NCBI RefSeq assembly: GCF_040802235.1
Contig: NC_133162.1
Span: 203,501-267,500 of the forward strand
Direction of reading: 5' to 3'
Length of the DNA stretch: 64,000 nt
From: Manis javanica
Lineage: Eukaryota > Chordata > Mammalia > Pholidota > Manidae
Below the pieces are notes generated by a model. The model saw nothing but the letters and a program-made list of their open reading frames with translations, searched no databases and was not told the DNA's origin. This document shows, piece after piece, positions 1-12,300 of the stretch. Every line of letters begins with the position of its first letter. The first letter of the stretch is position 1. The translations under genes were made by a program, and so were the position numbers.

Positions 1-3000
1 GAGGGGGCACGAAATGCAGGCAGACACACTGAGAGGAGGCCCTCGCTAGCCATGGAGGGTTAGGTGCCCAGGGTGGTCCTCTGTGGGGACGTCTGAGGAC
101 CCTGTGACAGTCAGAACCTGCGCACACAGGCGGAGCAAGTGCCTTTCACAGGAACCGTTCACAGCGGCTCACCTAAGTGCCAAATTTCCGTTTGCTTGAT
201 TCTCAGCCAGTCTTGGACGTTTGTCTACTCGGTGAGGAAAGAGCACCTGTTAGGACCCAGAGTGACCTTGGACAAGTGCCTGCCCTCTTCAGGCCTGTTT
301 CTCCTAACAGGCACTGCCTGCAGAGGCTTAGGGGCCAGGCGCTCTTTGTTTCTCCAGCCCTCTGGTCCCCTGCGTCCACCATGCAGACACCCAGATCGGC
401 CCTGGGAGGTGGACCCCCACTGGCCTCATACTCTGGGGGAGACAGAAGGAATACCTCAAACCCATGCACTGTCAAGTCCAGAGCGACCCCAGGCACTTTG
501 GGTGTGTGTGACCTTCTCAGTGTCGAGAGGAGGAGAGTTGGTAAGACTTTTACCTGGATTTGGAGATCTAGGTGCTGGAAGGCCTGTGGCAGTGTCCAGT
601 AGGATCAAGGAAACACGGAATGTGGCTGCAAAGAGCAGCGGGGAACTGCAGGCTCCCGAGACTGGGGTGGTTTGGCCCATGCCAGGAGGACTGGGTGAGT
701 CTCCCTCAGGTGAAAGTCAGATGCTTGACTCAAAGGCAGACTTTGTTCCTCCCGGCATGGAAATTTAAGTACAGTTGAGACCAAAAAGCTCAGGCCAAGA
801 ACTGACTTCTTCATCTGAGGGACAGACAGTAAACAGAAATGCCTTCTCCAGAGTATTTTTTCATATTATTTGATATGGATCATTTTACAAAGAACGGAGA
901 AAGTTTAAAGCAGTAATCTCATCAAATATACATTATTTTATAAACCTGACTACAGGTATGAGAGGCACAGATAATTGCTTATCACAATTTAACTCTGACA
1001 GTTAATAGAATATTATAATACAATCCATTTGAGATCAGAATGGTTCAACATTACCTCTTTGATATTACAAGTAGATATTTCTAAATTTAACTTTTTGTTA
1101 TCCTTGTTGATTTCTGAGGGGACATTCTTACCTTATCTCAAAGGTGTTGTTCTTAGTAACTCTGTAAGTGCAAAGTTGAGGCGCACTGGTGGAGTTTTAT
1201 TTACTACTAATTGTGCAAGAACGAAAGGAAAATTAGCCACCCACTGCAATCCCATAAACTCAACTGCATAATACTTATATCTGCTAAGATATAAATAAAG
1301 AATAAACACCAGGTCATGAGTGAATGACTATGCATCTATGATTGGTTGAGCAGATCCAATTTTCTTAGGAATCCATAAACAAATTACTGCAAGTCTCACA
1401 TCATCCCACTGACAATGACACAAACATACAAGTTCAAAAACATAGATCATCGGTTCTTGCCTTTGTGGTTGGTCAGCGGCTCTTAGGGGGATGAGTATGC
1501 CTCACTTTTGAGGCTGCAAAATTAAAGACAGAAAAACAGACTATATCAGACAGTTTCCAGAATATGTGAAATAGGACAATCAATGGACTTGTAAAGATGA
1601 ACAGGACCTTTAAGGAGGAACTTCACAGATCCATGAACAGACTGGGAAGTGGCCTCTTTTATCGAGCTTCCTAGCACAGTGAGAGCTGTCACCACGGAGA
1701 GCCATTCATCCCAGGCGACCTGAGGAATGTGTTACCTCAGCGCTGCTCAGTTTCAGATGCTGCCAGGCTCGCACTGACAGCTCTCCTTGGTGCCACACTG
1801 TCCTTTCCAGATGCCGAGACTGTTGACTCTAGGCCACCACATCTCCCAAGCACTCAAAAGCTGGGCAAAGCCACCATCCATGATTATGCCCACTTTTTAA
1901 ATTTAAATAATGTTTTCTTCTTAATTACATAAGTTTGACTTCTCTTGTATTGCTAAAAATTAGATGGCATGAACTACAGAGGAGTAAAAAGAGCAAAAGT
2001 CAATTTGCCCATAAGCCTAATACCTAGGATGTTATTGACACAGTTTTGTCTGTGTTTTCTTTCATTGAGGTTACAATCTGTTGTGTCTGTTTTTCCAAAT
2101 GACAGTGGAAGTTGCAGTTCTGATAGGAATACAGGGCATCTTAATGCTAAAAGCTCCCTCTTCTCCAGGAACCCATATATAACAACAAAGAAGGGGGGCA
2201 ACAAGCAATGTCTTTAACAAAATTAGGAGACAGAGAAAATCCCAAACCCCAATTTCTGTATAAATTACATACCCATCAGAACTGGCAAGAGAATTCACCT
2301 GACGTCACAGGTAGAAAAAAATCTCCAACAGAATTCATGCCCAGAAGTAAAGGGTCCTGTCCTGAGTGGAAATTGCAAGGAGCAAATCTGAGAAGAAAAA
2401 ATGAGCATGAATGGGGTGGTGAAGTGGGGAGGGGGCTGGGGGTATCACTATTGGTGACAGCAACCGGCTGTAAAGTAAATGAGGACAGGGAGCTGGTAGT
2501 AGGGGTGCCCACCCCCAACCAGCTACACAGAGGGACCATGTATTAAAGAAACTGTTCTTCCTATGAGCTCAGAAACTGGGACAATCACCCCTTACCCCTA
2601 TAATAGCCCCCACAGGAGATATCCATCTGCTATTACCTGGAGCAAAAAAATCCAAACATTCTAATATGGACTTATAATAAGTCTTCAATGTCTAGAAAGA
2701 TATTCTATAAGGAGAGGCCTGAATAAAAGAGAAAAGAAATTTCACTGCAGAGAAAGAAAAGCCATCCTAATGGTTTGACATGATACAGAGGACATTATAA
2801 CCCAACTTTCCAATATTAATTTAAAAATAAACAACAAAGAATTTACAACTCTCAAGAAATACCTAAAAGTACAATAGAATAACATGGTAGAAATGCATGA
2901 ACAACCTGGGGAGGTGACTGGTAGAGTTTAGAGATAAATAGAAAAAATAAGACAACTTGGCAAATTAAATAAAACTTAATTGACACAAGACAGAAACACA

Positions 3001-3359
3001 AGAGATAAAAGAGACAAGACAGAACTCAGTGAGAGACACAGAGGACACAATAAGAAAAGTGAAAAAATTAAACACAAATAAATACAGAGATAAAAATGAT
3101 TAGGGGGAAAGTTGTAGTTCTGGAAGAAAAGGACCGGCTATCTGACAGACAGCAGACACATCCCTGGAACTCTCAGAGGAAAAAGTGACAACAATAAACA
3201 AAAATACTTTAAAATGTAATTCAGCACCTCTGCTTATGTTAGGATGAAGTAGCTTGTGGCAGACCAGTATTTCTCCCAATGACATCATATAAAATATATA
3301 AATTTTACATCGAAAATTCATATAAAATACAAGAATGACTTATCTAAGGGTATCCAGTT

Positions 3360-3890
3360 CCCTCTGAAGCAATGAAGACCAGAGAAGTTGAAATTCCAGG
3401 GAAAGGAACTTTGGAGAAATTAACAGCCAAGAACTTGAATATAATTTTAATAAGTGTATTAAAGAAAATAGAGACACCATGGACAGAATAAATGCATTAA
3501 AAAGATGAGGATTTTCACAAGAGAAATAAAATATTTGAAAAATCAAATGGAAATTCCAGAACTGTAAAATACAGTATATCTGAAATCAATGACCCTGTAT
3601 ATGAATCTCCTTGCAGATCGGGCACAGCAGAGCATAAGATCAGAGAACTAAAGATGAGCAGACAGAAGATACTCCCGTGGAACCGAGGAGAGAAAAAATA
3701 GAAAATTCATCAAAGAGTGAGGGGGGCATAGTGAACATGTCTGGTGCATGTGCAATTGGAATCCCACAGTAAGAGAGGAGGGTGGGGGAGGAGAGAGAAG
3801 CCATGACTAAAGAGGCAATGAAGAGCTTCTTAAAACAAAGGAAAACATCAATTCAAGAAATTTCAGCTTTCTCTTGAGGGTGTGACCTCT
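3360..3890 (+). mobile_element. Ancient L1 remnant, ORF1-region-like (left copy)
   Basis: The run resembles the ORF1 region of old mammalian L1 (L1M/HAL1 type): phrases such as GAAATTCCAGAACTG, an AATTGGAATCCCACAG core near 3757, and a downstream AAACATCAATTCAAGAA block occur in the expected order. It is A-rich, full of stops in all frames and non-coding. The A-rich DNA at 2680-3360 may be an extension of it, but I cannot align that part confidently. Confidence 0.6.
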
Positions 3891-4156
3891 GGAATGGTGG
3901 CGTGAGGAGCAGTTAATTGGTGAAAATTATAATAACAAACAATTAAGGTATCTGGAAATTGTCTTAAGGTTACAGAGCAAATGGAAAAACATTTATGCAA
4001 GAAAATCTGTTGTGTCATGGCAAAAACAGTGAAAGCATGTTGAGTCCGGACCCTCCCCGCTCCCGACCCAGCCCGGTGTGAGGAAGCTCTGCTCTAGGTG
4101 AGAACGGTGCAGAGTGTGTGCCCCTCTGCCCTGCCCCCAGCGCACAGTCTGCAGCC

Positions 4157-4348
4157 ATGGCTTCATCTCAGGAGGGAAAGCCTGTGCCATTTCTCGCCAT
4201 CCTCCAGCTCCATGCTGCCCAGTCTCTGTATCAGCAGCAGCTGAGCAGAGTGAGAGCAGCCCCTACACAGGCGGAAGCTCTAGCCAAGGCAGAGCAGGAC
4301 GGACATGCTAGTGCCCAGTTCCTTCCAGAGCAGCTCACTCAGGGGTAG
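4157..4348 (+). other. Short 63-codon ORF identical in both duplicate copies
   Basis: An ATG at 4157 opens 63 codons ending in TAG. The predicted peptide starts MASSQEGKPVPF, is rich in Gln and Ala, and has no signal peptide or membrane segment. The same ORF lies at 60790-60981 with the same predicted peptide. I do not recognise it. The duplicated DNA is young, so identity between copies is weak evidence of selection, and this may be chance or a scrap of an old exon. Confidence 0.12.
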
Positions 4349-5019
4349 ACGTTCCATGTTGGAAGGAGCAAGCCCAGAAGACTAGGGGCTCCCAACCCCA
4401 CCAGGGCCCCACTTGAAGAGAAGGAGTGTCCCTTGGGAAGCAGTGGGCTGCTGACCCCACTGAGCCCGCTCCCAGCCCCAGCACAGTGGTGCAGAGACTC
4501 TGCCGGGCACATAAGAACAGAGAGCTCCACAGCTCTCCCTGAGGGGAATGGTTTACTTTGGAAGAGAGTGTGGTAAAGTTCATAGCTAGGGATATTGTCA
4601 AAAACAATGGACATTTTAAGGGTAAGCAATTAACAGCAGCTGTTACATCCATGACACTAGTAGCAGAAAGCAAAATGGTAGATCAGCTAGAAATTTAGTA
4701 GGCAAAACCAGGCAAAAAGACAGTAAGAGCTTTCCTGGGGTCAGAGCCATCCTCGAAGACCGGCAACAGCCGGCCCTGGCAGAGATGAGCACGACTTTAA
4801 CTGGATCAAGCTGCTGTTGTCAAAGACAATAGCGCGTAACAGGCGGAGAGTTTCAGCTTAGGAAAATGAAAAAGTTCCAGACACAGTGGTGATGGCTGCA
4901 CAACAATATGAATGTACTTAATGCCACTGAATTGTACCCAAAAATGGTTAAAATAGAAAATTGTACGTTATGTTCCGTATCTCTTACCACACTAAGAAAC
5001 AGCAATAGAGCGGGCATCC

Positions 5020-5210
5020 AGCAATGGGCGGAGGCCGGCCGCCGGGCTTGATGTCAGCAGAGGCAGGCCAGCCAAAAGCTTGTGGAAGAGAGTGCGGCTA
5101 AAGCCAAACTCGCCCCTAGTAGAAGCGAGGCTGCGCATACGCCCGAGACCTCTGTCCCCGGAGTGACGTCGCGGGCCGCGCACCGCGGGTGACACAGACC
5201 CCAGTGAACT
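5020..5210. promoter_or_regulatory. CpG-rich patch with a CRE-like site (left copy)
   Basis: About 190 bases are far richer in G, C and CpG than their surroundings, which are A-rich old repeats. A TGACGTC core (CREB/ATF half-palindrome plus extension) sits at 5164-5170, just before a GCGGGCCGCGCACCGCGG tract. The patch and site recur at 61797-61803. Its retention of CpGs suggests low germline methylation or a small promoter, but no transcript start or downstream gene is visible. Confidence 0.3.
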
Positions 5211-5689
5211 GCTGCAGGCGAGTCATCAAACCAGAAAGCAAAACAAAACAAAAGCAACGCCAAGCCTCAGCGAAGGGGTCAGTGCCCAGAGTTGCCACAG
5301 CTCACAGCTGACCTTCAGCAGCATGGGACTGAGCCATACAGGTCCACTTACACCTGGATTTTTTTCAATAACTATATTGGAGAACTTTTTGGAGATTTGC
5401 AACAATTCTTTAGAAGTCATAAATGAACCACGAGTAGCCTAGAAATAACAAAAAAGTTAGGTAGGCCACTAATGTATACAACATATGTAGATTTAGTCTG
5501 TGTTATCATTAACTATCAAAAATCAACAATGGTCTATTATTGGTTAAGTTTTGGGGAAATCACCGCTTATATACAGATTTTCGACTGTGTGGGGTTCCAG
5601 CACACCTAACCATCTCATTGTTCAATGGTCAACTGTATTATCTAAAATGTTGCTTTCAACAAAAAATGTTTGAGACCTGCAAAGAAACA

Positions 5690-6120
5690 GGAAAATGTGA
5701 CCCATGCACAGGAACAAAAACAACACATGCCAGACACTGACTGTGGGGTCCAGCTGTTTGGCTTAGCAGACAAAGGCTTCAAAGCAGCTACGTAAGTATT
5801 GTTCAAAGAATTACAGAAAACCATGTAGAAAGAGTTAAAGAAGGCATCACAAGATCACATTAGATACCAAAGATCAAAGACAGAAATTATTTTTAAAAGA
5901 ACTGAATGGAAATATTATAGTTAGAAATACACTAACTGAAATGTGAAATGCACTAGAAGGACTGAACCACAGAAATGAACTGGAGGAGAAACAACTAGTG
6001 AACTTGCACACAGACTGATAGAAATTAAGCAATCTGGAGAACAGAGAGGAAAAGAATGACAAAAAATGAACAGAGCCTCAGAGACATATGGAACAGCATT
6101 AAACATATCAATGTGTGCAC
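5690..6120 (+). mobile_element. Ancient L1 remnant, 5' part/ORF1 start (left copy)
   Basis: The order of phrases matches the start of ORF1 in old L1M elements: AAAATGTGACCCA, then TTAGCAGACAAAGGCTTCAAAGCAGCTA, GAACTGGAGGAG, TAGAAATTAAGCAATCTGGAGAACAGAGAG and AATGAACAGAGCCTCAGAGAC. There is no open frame. It probably belongs to the same old insertion as 3360-3890 or to a neighbouring one of similar age. Confidence 0.7.
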
Positions 6121-7846
6121 AATGGGAAACTAGAAGAGGAGAGGAAGAACGGACAGAAGAAAGAGGTCCCAGCCTTCAGCTTTGTGGGCATGTACCTCAC
6201 AAGGTTCGATGGAAAAGCCTGTTCTAGCCCAGAATGTGGTGCCCACCCGCACCTCAGCCTCACTGGGTGCAGCCCCCTCCAGAACGGCTCTCCTCAGACA
6301 CCTACATAGACACCAGGACCAGGAACTCGGACATGACTGGGGCGGGACGGGGGTGTTAAGGCAACGCCTGTGTCTGAGCTGCTCCTTGCCACTAGGAGCC
6401 TCTCACGGTCTGCTCTTCATAATGCATTTGACATCCTCAGTAGATTTTGAAATCATGGTTTTTTTCATGTATATTGTCTATTTGTGTTGTTGTTTAAGGC
6501 TGTGGGATAAATGTATATCCTACTACTCCATTTTAACTAGAAGCCAGCATGGCTTCTTTTTTAACACAGAAAAAGTGAATGATTGAATGCCTAATAGCAG
6601 TATTGTGAGGCACTGAGCACACTAGTATATTTTTGCCTTGATTCTGTATTTTTTCTTACAGTTTTGAGACAGTGAACCTGAGATCTGGCAGAGAATAAGG
6701 CATGAGCCGCATGGTCTCTCTGGCCATAATGCCTGGGAACCTTTTTGGGAGAAACTGACAAGTGATTCTAAAACTCACGTGACGACCACTATAGTGCTGG
6801 ACTCGCTGGCCAAACCGTGACCATTTGAATATCAGAAAGATTCTCAACTTTAGTGTGTTGGGACAAATGCAGTCTATGGAAATCCTTTCATATTCATAAT
6901 GAGACTCAAGAAGCAAAACGTTATATTCTGCAAGCAATAGATAATTATAGTATAAAAGCGTGGCTGAAATGAGACACGTGTGAATTTTGAAGTAGATTTA
7001 TTTCATAGGGATTTAGATATACAAGAGTTTTCCATAGCCAGATGTGCCAGAGAGAAACCCGGAAAGCTAACACCAACGTGACCTTCGCTATGTCTATGTG
7101 TCTGCAGTGAGGCCAAGACATCCAGATCTGATGGGGGCAGGAGTTGTGCTGACATCACATATCACATGTAGCTTGTCACACAGGACAGTCATGGGGCACA
7201 AAACCTCCTGCCAAAGCCAGGAAGACAGTGAGCCCCTGGCAGGAAGCGGCCCTAAGAATAGGCTGGGTGCTTGGGCCTGAACGTCCTGGGCATTGCCATC
7301 AGGCCTGGGTCCGAAAAATCAGAGGGCAGGAAGCTCAGACTGATGCCACTTCTGTTTGCTAAGGGTAGTTTTCCTTTTCAGGACTACTCAGTGAATGAAG
7401 CCCTAGATAAATATGAAATAAAAATGGAAAAGATGAAAAGGCAAGCACACCTATGAGATCAAGAATTTTACAACAGGTTCAAGTATAGTGTAGCATGTGT
7501 GTCATCACTGTGACAATTTGGCCATGTTTTATTGCTTGTGTGGCCTGAGACATTTAAAGGGACTTACATTGAAATGCACTTGTATTTGTGCTTTAGCAAA
7601 CAGTGGGATTTGATGAAATGAGTCTAAGAAATATTTTTAGTGGTGAAGAGAACTGAATGTGTGAATGGTTATTCTATTACTGTGCAAGGCTTAGCAAACA
7701 TTTAAGGTTAATGAATCACTTTTAAATAAAGTACAAAGAGTGACCACTTTCGACATACGGAGCCCTTTGGACAACCATGAGGGGGATTTCTCAGGCTGTG
7801 GTCCCATTGCTCCTGAAGTTCAGGCCTTTTGCATCCTCTTCACGAG

Positions 7847-8776
7847 TCACTTGGTGAAGAACAGCAAGAGTTTTCTAAGGGATGCTTTGAATTCCTTGTT
7901 TCTCAGGGTGTAAATAAGGGGGTTGAGACTGGGAGTCACAATGGTGTACAGAACGGCAACAGCCTTGTCCAGGAGCCCAGCAGACCCCAGGCCCGGGCGG
8001 ATGTAGGTGTAGAGGACGGTGGAGTAGTACACGGAGACCACCACGAGGTGGGAGGAGCAGGTGGAGAAGGCCCTCCGCTTGCCCTCCGCTGAGCGGATAC
8101 GCAGGATGCTGGCGATGATGAAGCCGTAGGAAGTCATGGTGAGCAGGAAGTTCATCCCGGAGAGGAACATGTCAGTGGTGATGGTAATTACATCAATGAT
8201 GAAAGTCGGGCTGCAGGAGAGCAGCAGAACCGGTGGGATCTCACAGAAGAAGTGTGCAATTATATGGGGGCCGCAGAAGGACAGACGCAGCACCAGGCCC
8301 GTGAGCACTAAGGCAGTGAGTGTCCCTGTGGTCCACACGAAGATGGCCAGGGAGAGGCAGACCCTCCCGCTCATCAGGGCGCCATAATGCAGAGGGCGGC
8401 AGATGGCCAGGTAGCGGTCGTAGGCCATGGCGGTGAAGAGAAGCAGCTCCGAGCTCAGCGACCAGGTGAAGAAGAACATCTGGCTGAGGCAGCCCCAGAA
8501 GGTGATGGTGCTCTCACCGACCAGGCTCTGCAGGACCTTGGGGAGGATGGACAGGGTGCAGATCATGTCCAGCATGGCCAGGTTGACCAGGAAGAAGTAC
8601 ATGGGGGTGTGGAGGTTGGGGCTGCAGCGGATGGCGGCAATAATCAGCCCATTGCCAGCTAGGGCCACGGCAAACAGGGCCAAGAAGAGACAGAAGAGGG
8701 CAGCCCGGAGCCAGGGGTCGTCGGTGAAGCTCTGCAGGGTGAAGAGGGTCACAGCGGTCTGGTTCCCAGACGCCAT
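7847..8776 (-). CDS. Intact class II olfactory receptor (OR13-like)
   Basis: This single-exon gene encodes a 309-residue seven-transmembrane odorant receptor of the plasma membrane and cilia of olfactory neurons, coupling to Golf. Motifs, in order: an N-glycosylation site NQT at residues 5-7, GN in TM1 at 41-42, LHTPMYFF at 55-62, the conserved TM3 Cys96, MAYDRY at 117-122, second-loop cysteines at 168 and 178 within FFCEIPP, SYGFI at 216-220, KRRAFSTC at 233-240, and PSLNPLIY at 282-289. Length and motif spacing are normal, with no frameshift or stop. The start is the only ATG upstream of TM1 that leaves the glycosylation site in place. The short loop after LHTPMYFF and lack of class I features make it class II. 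It resembles the OR13A1/OR13G1 group more than other families I know; the exact subfamily is not settled. Because 1-7383 is duplicated at the right edge, a second copy may lie just past base 64000. Confidence 0.95.
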   Translation of the reverse strand: MASGNQTAVTLFTLQSFTDDPWLRAALFCLFLALFAVALAGNGLIIAAIRCSPNLHTPMYFFLVNLAMLDMICTLSILPKVLQSLVGESTITFWGCLSQMFFFTWSLSSELLLFTAMAYDRYLAICRPLHYGALMSGRVCLSLAIFVWTTGTLTALVLTGLVLRLSFCGPHIIAHFFCEIPPVLLLSCSPTFIIDVITITTDMFLSGMNFLLTMTSYGFIIASILRIRSAEGKRRAFSTCSSHLVVVSVYYSTVLYTYIRPGLGSAGLLDKAVAVLYTIVTPSLNPLIYTLRNKEFKASLRKLLLFFTK

Positions 8777-8949
8777 GGGGAACAGAGGATTGCGTCTGCA
8801 GGGACCCCCTTCTTCCTTGTAAGGAATGGGTGGATTTTATTTATAACTGAAAAATTAAAATAATTTATTACATTTAATGAGCATTCACTCTGGAAAGGAA
8901 AACAATGACGTTAATGTTTTGATTTATAGTAAAATGTACTTGGATCATT

Positions 8950-9385
8950 GACTTAAAGAAACAGCAACCTCCAGACTCTTTACCAAACTGGCTTCACCAC
9001 TTTACATGCCCACCAGCAACGCACGAGGGCCCCATATCCTCCACATGCACACCAACACGTATGACCTCTTGTCCTTTTGATGACGGCCGTTCTAACAGGC
9101 GTGAGGCGGTACTTCCTTGTGGCTTTGATCTGCATTTCCCTGATGACTAGTGATGTGGAGCACTTTGCATCATGGCCACCTGTAGGACTTCTCTGAGAAA
9201 ATGTATTTTCAGGTCCTTTGCCCATTTTTAAATTGGAACATTTGGGGGGTTTTGCTGTTGTGTTGTGTGAGTTCTTTATATATTTTATATATTATCCGCT
9301 TGTCAGATATGTTTGCCAATTACTCTCCCCTCCCACAGGCTGCCTTTACATTTTGGTGATGGTGTCTGTTCCTGTGCAGAGGATT
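8950..9385 (-). mobile_element. Ancient L1 remnant, ORF2 3' part
   Basis: Read on the minus strand, this is the end of an old L1 ORF2. On the plus strand it shows the usual landmarks in order: CCCACCAGCAACG, the AACACGTATGACC/TTTTGATGACGG block, TGATCTGCATTTCCCTGATGACTAG, GAGTTCTTTATAT and the TCAGATATG block. A 81-codon open stretch (8980-9225) still reads like the L1 Cys-rich C-terminal region. It is heavily diverged and inactive. Confidence 0.8.
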
Positions 9386-12300
9386 CAGTGAAAGGAATCA
9401 CAGCCTGCCCACAGGTATACAGGGAAGCATCTTAGGACACTGATAATATTGATGTTTCTAAGAACCCCCCCAAAAAAACACAAGAAAAGGGCAGGAAGGT
9501 AATGACCTGCCATTGAGGGGTTCACACTCCTGAGCCCTGTAAGGTATTTGATTTTAACCCCAGGTTACAGGCTCTGGACCAGCAGGGTGTCCAGGTAAGT
9601 CCAGGCCCCAAGGTGAACAGGCCCAGGTCGGGAGCCTCCACCCACCCTACACAAGGGGCAGAGAAAGGTGATGCCCGGCTCATTCATGTCGGGAAGATTG
9701 TCCTGCAATGGGCACAGCCTGAAGGGGCCACTAAGAGAGATGGGACCATGGTGGCAAGATGAGCTCAGAGGAGAGTCAGGCCCAGGCCCTAGAAAGACAT
9801 GGCTAGACCCACTTCCAGGGCCCGCAGGGGTTTAGGAGGAATTTCCATCCTGAAGGTAAGAGGTGCTGAGCTCATTTGCAGACTGGGGTCTCCTTGGGCT
9901 ATTGGGACACGGAGCTGGCACAGACCCCAGAGCCATATGAGCTACCAGGGGCTCTGCACTCACCATTCTCAACCCCACCAAGGACAAGCCCTTCTCAGGA
10001 GCTGGCCCAGGGCATGCAGGCAAACATCCCGACCAGAATGCCAGGCACTGTCCACAGTGCCTCCAGGGCATATGGCCCTGCATGCTGGTAGAGGGTCCCT
10101 GGCTAGCTGAGCGCCCTGTCCTGCAGGGCCCAGCCTCAGGGAGCCTCCTCCCAGAATGAATGCATTTAGCACAGGCCACTGAAATAGACAGGTGAGTCCC
10201 GGCAGCCTGCCTCGGGATTGCAGCTGCAGCCAAGCGGGTGTGCACGCCTGCTGGGAAGTCCCCTGACTTAGTAATAGGGGCCAGGTGGGTGACGCCCACC
10301 CTCAGTGTGAGAGCAACGAGGTCCTCACCTGTCACACGGGGGGTGCGCAACAGAAGTTGGGGAATGTGAATTCACTCACCATGGGGAACAATGACAGCAG
10401 TGGCCGTGCAGAGAGAGCAGTCACTGGTTGCTTCCTACAGGGTTGCTCCCAGATGCCAGAGAGTGGCAGACGGTTCACTGCCCTGGGCCAGGGGGCATTT
10501 GGAACATACACATGAGCTCCCAGCAGCCTTCCCACATTCACCCCCTCAAACCGGGGACATCCCGGGTCGGTGCATGTGGAACAAGAAATGCCCCCAAAAT
10601 AAACAGACTTCAGACGCCACTTCAACCTCCTCTGTTGCTCCCTCTCCATAAGAGCTGCGAATAAATAATTGTGCAACTGTAACCTCAGCGTGCCATTCTG
10701 CAGCTCTCCTCTCTCATCTCAGAGCAAAAAACAAAGTGTGACAGAAGAAACAAGCAGACAGGTCCAGCCCACACCGGCGCCTCTTCCAGGAATGGCTCCT
10801 TCATTCAGTTGTTTTCCACCTGCCAAGCCCACAGGGGCCGCAGGCCAGTTGCCTCCTGCCCCCACAGAGGCCGTGCAGACTGCCCGCAACAAACAGCCAA
10901 TTGGTCTCCACACAGATCTCAGCTAGGTTACTGGTCAGAGGCCGAGTCATTTATTTGCACCCCCTGAGCCCCATGTGTGCCCAGATCAGCGTAGCCAAGT
11001 AGCAGCAAAAATACTGAGCACTCAGTTAAATTTGAATTTAAAACAAACAGTGAGTTAATTATTAGTGCATGACTGAAGTACTGCGTGGGAAATTCTTATA
11101 GTGAACGTTACTTATTGATCCAAAATTCAGATTTAACTGGGCACCCGTATTTCCTCTGGCAGCCCTAGCCCAGACTCGACCAGGGCCAGTAGCAACCGGA
11201 GGAATGCCTAGCTCAGAGGTTCAGTGTGGGGCGGAGACCCTCCCCCGGAGGCCGACTTGAGACCCATGTCCCGACTAGAGCCCAGGCTCACACCCAGTGC
11301 CCTGGCTACCAGCACCCACCTGCAGGGACCCAGACAGGGTGCCCTGGGGCACGGGTGCGCCTCACACCCCCAAAGCAGCAGCCTAGGGTCTAACGGGGGC
11401 AGCAGCTGTGAGCAGAAAGTGGGTGCCTCCCCCAAGGTCAGCAGGGACATGCAGGGTCTTCCTTCCCAGACTCACATGCCATCCACAGGGCAGAGGCGGA
11501 TGCAGGCACAGGTGACTCAGTTAAGAGGGCCGGAGAGTTTGGTCAGGCGCCAGGTCGTGGGGGTGAGTCAGTGTCCAAAAAGCAGCTGGAAGGTGATCCC
11601 TCCCTTACTCTGCTCCAGATTACATGGCTGGAATGGGAATGACTTCTGCAATCTGTCACTGCCGTTTCTGTGCAATTGTGAGAAAGACTTTACACTCACT
11701 CTTGTTACAAACAAAATGCCCATTTGCTAAAAGATTAGAACAAGCAATGTAAACACCATGCCCCTACGTGTGCCTCCCTAGGCACTGCAGGCTGGCTTCC
11801 TGCAGAGATCCTGGGGAGGAACCTGACACAGAGAGATGGAGCCTGTGGCCCTTTCCCCCACTAGCCAGGCCTGAGCTGCAGACCCTGCTGGACAGAAGGA
11901 CCAAGCCTCCCTCATGCGTGGGGTGCACACATGGTGAGAGACAAGTGAGCCCCTCCCCAACCTCAGAAGTGCTCCCAGACATTCACAAACGTCCTTGCGA
12001 CACAGGAGGGTCCCAGGGTCTCAGGACTCCCACAGACTCCAGGAAATGAGTGTCTGCTTTAACAACTGAAAAGGTAGAAACAAAGGTTCACCATCATTTT
12101 AAAAGTGGGTAACATTTTCAAAGGCCTTTTTTTTAACTACTGAAACATTCCAGGTAGGTCCCTAAACAGATGGACTCTGACACCCGGATGGCAGTTGCCT
12201 GAGTGGTGCCCAAGCATCCAGCCATTAGCAGGGGGCAGAGGCTTCCCGGGACTCTCACCACACCATGCAGGCTCCAGCGTGGCCACGATATTGCTGCTCA

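Larger units (their letters stand above)
1..7383. repeat. Segmental duplication, left copy
   Basis: This stretch aligns base by base with 56636-64000 in the same orientation. The coordinate offset starts at 56635 and drifts to 56617 through small indels. In the first 120 bases I count two differences, so the duplication is recent but not identical. Both ends of the alignment are cut by the window edges: the left copy begins before base 1 and the right copy runs past base 64000. It holds ancient L1 remnants, a CpG-rich patch and no convincing gene. Many short ORFs recur in both copies simply because the DNA is duplicated. Confidence 0.97.

Noticed and set aside
139-768. 209-codon plus-strand ORF, repeated in the right duplicate (56649-57404)
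   Set aside because: It has no domain, overlaps other ORFs on both strands, and recurs only because the DNA is duplicated.
7829-8662. Plus-strand ORFs across the OR at 7847-8776 (also seen over the other ORs)
   Set aside because: They are antisense shadows of the GC-rich OR coding frames.
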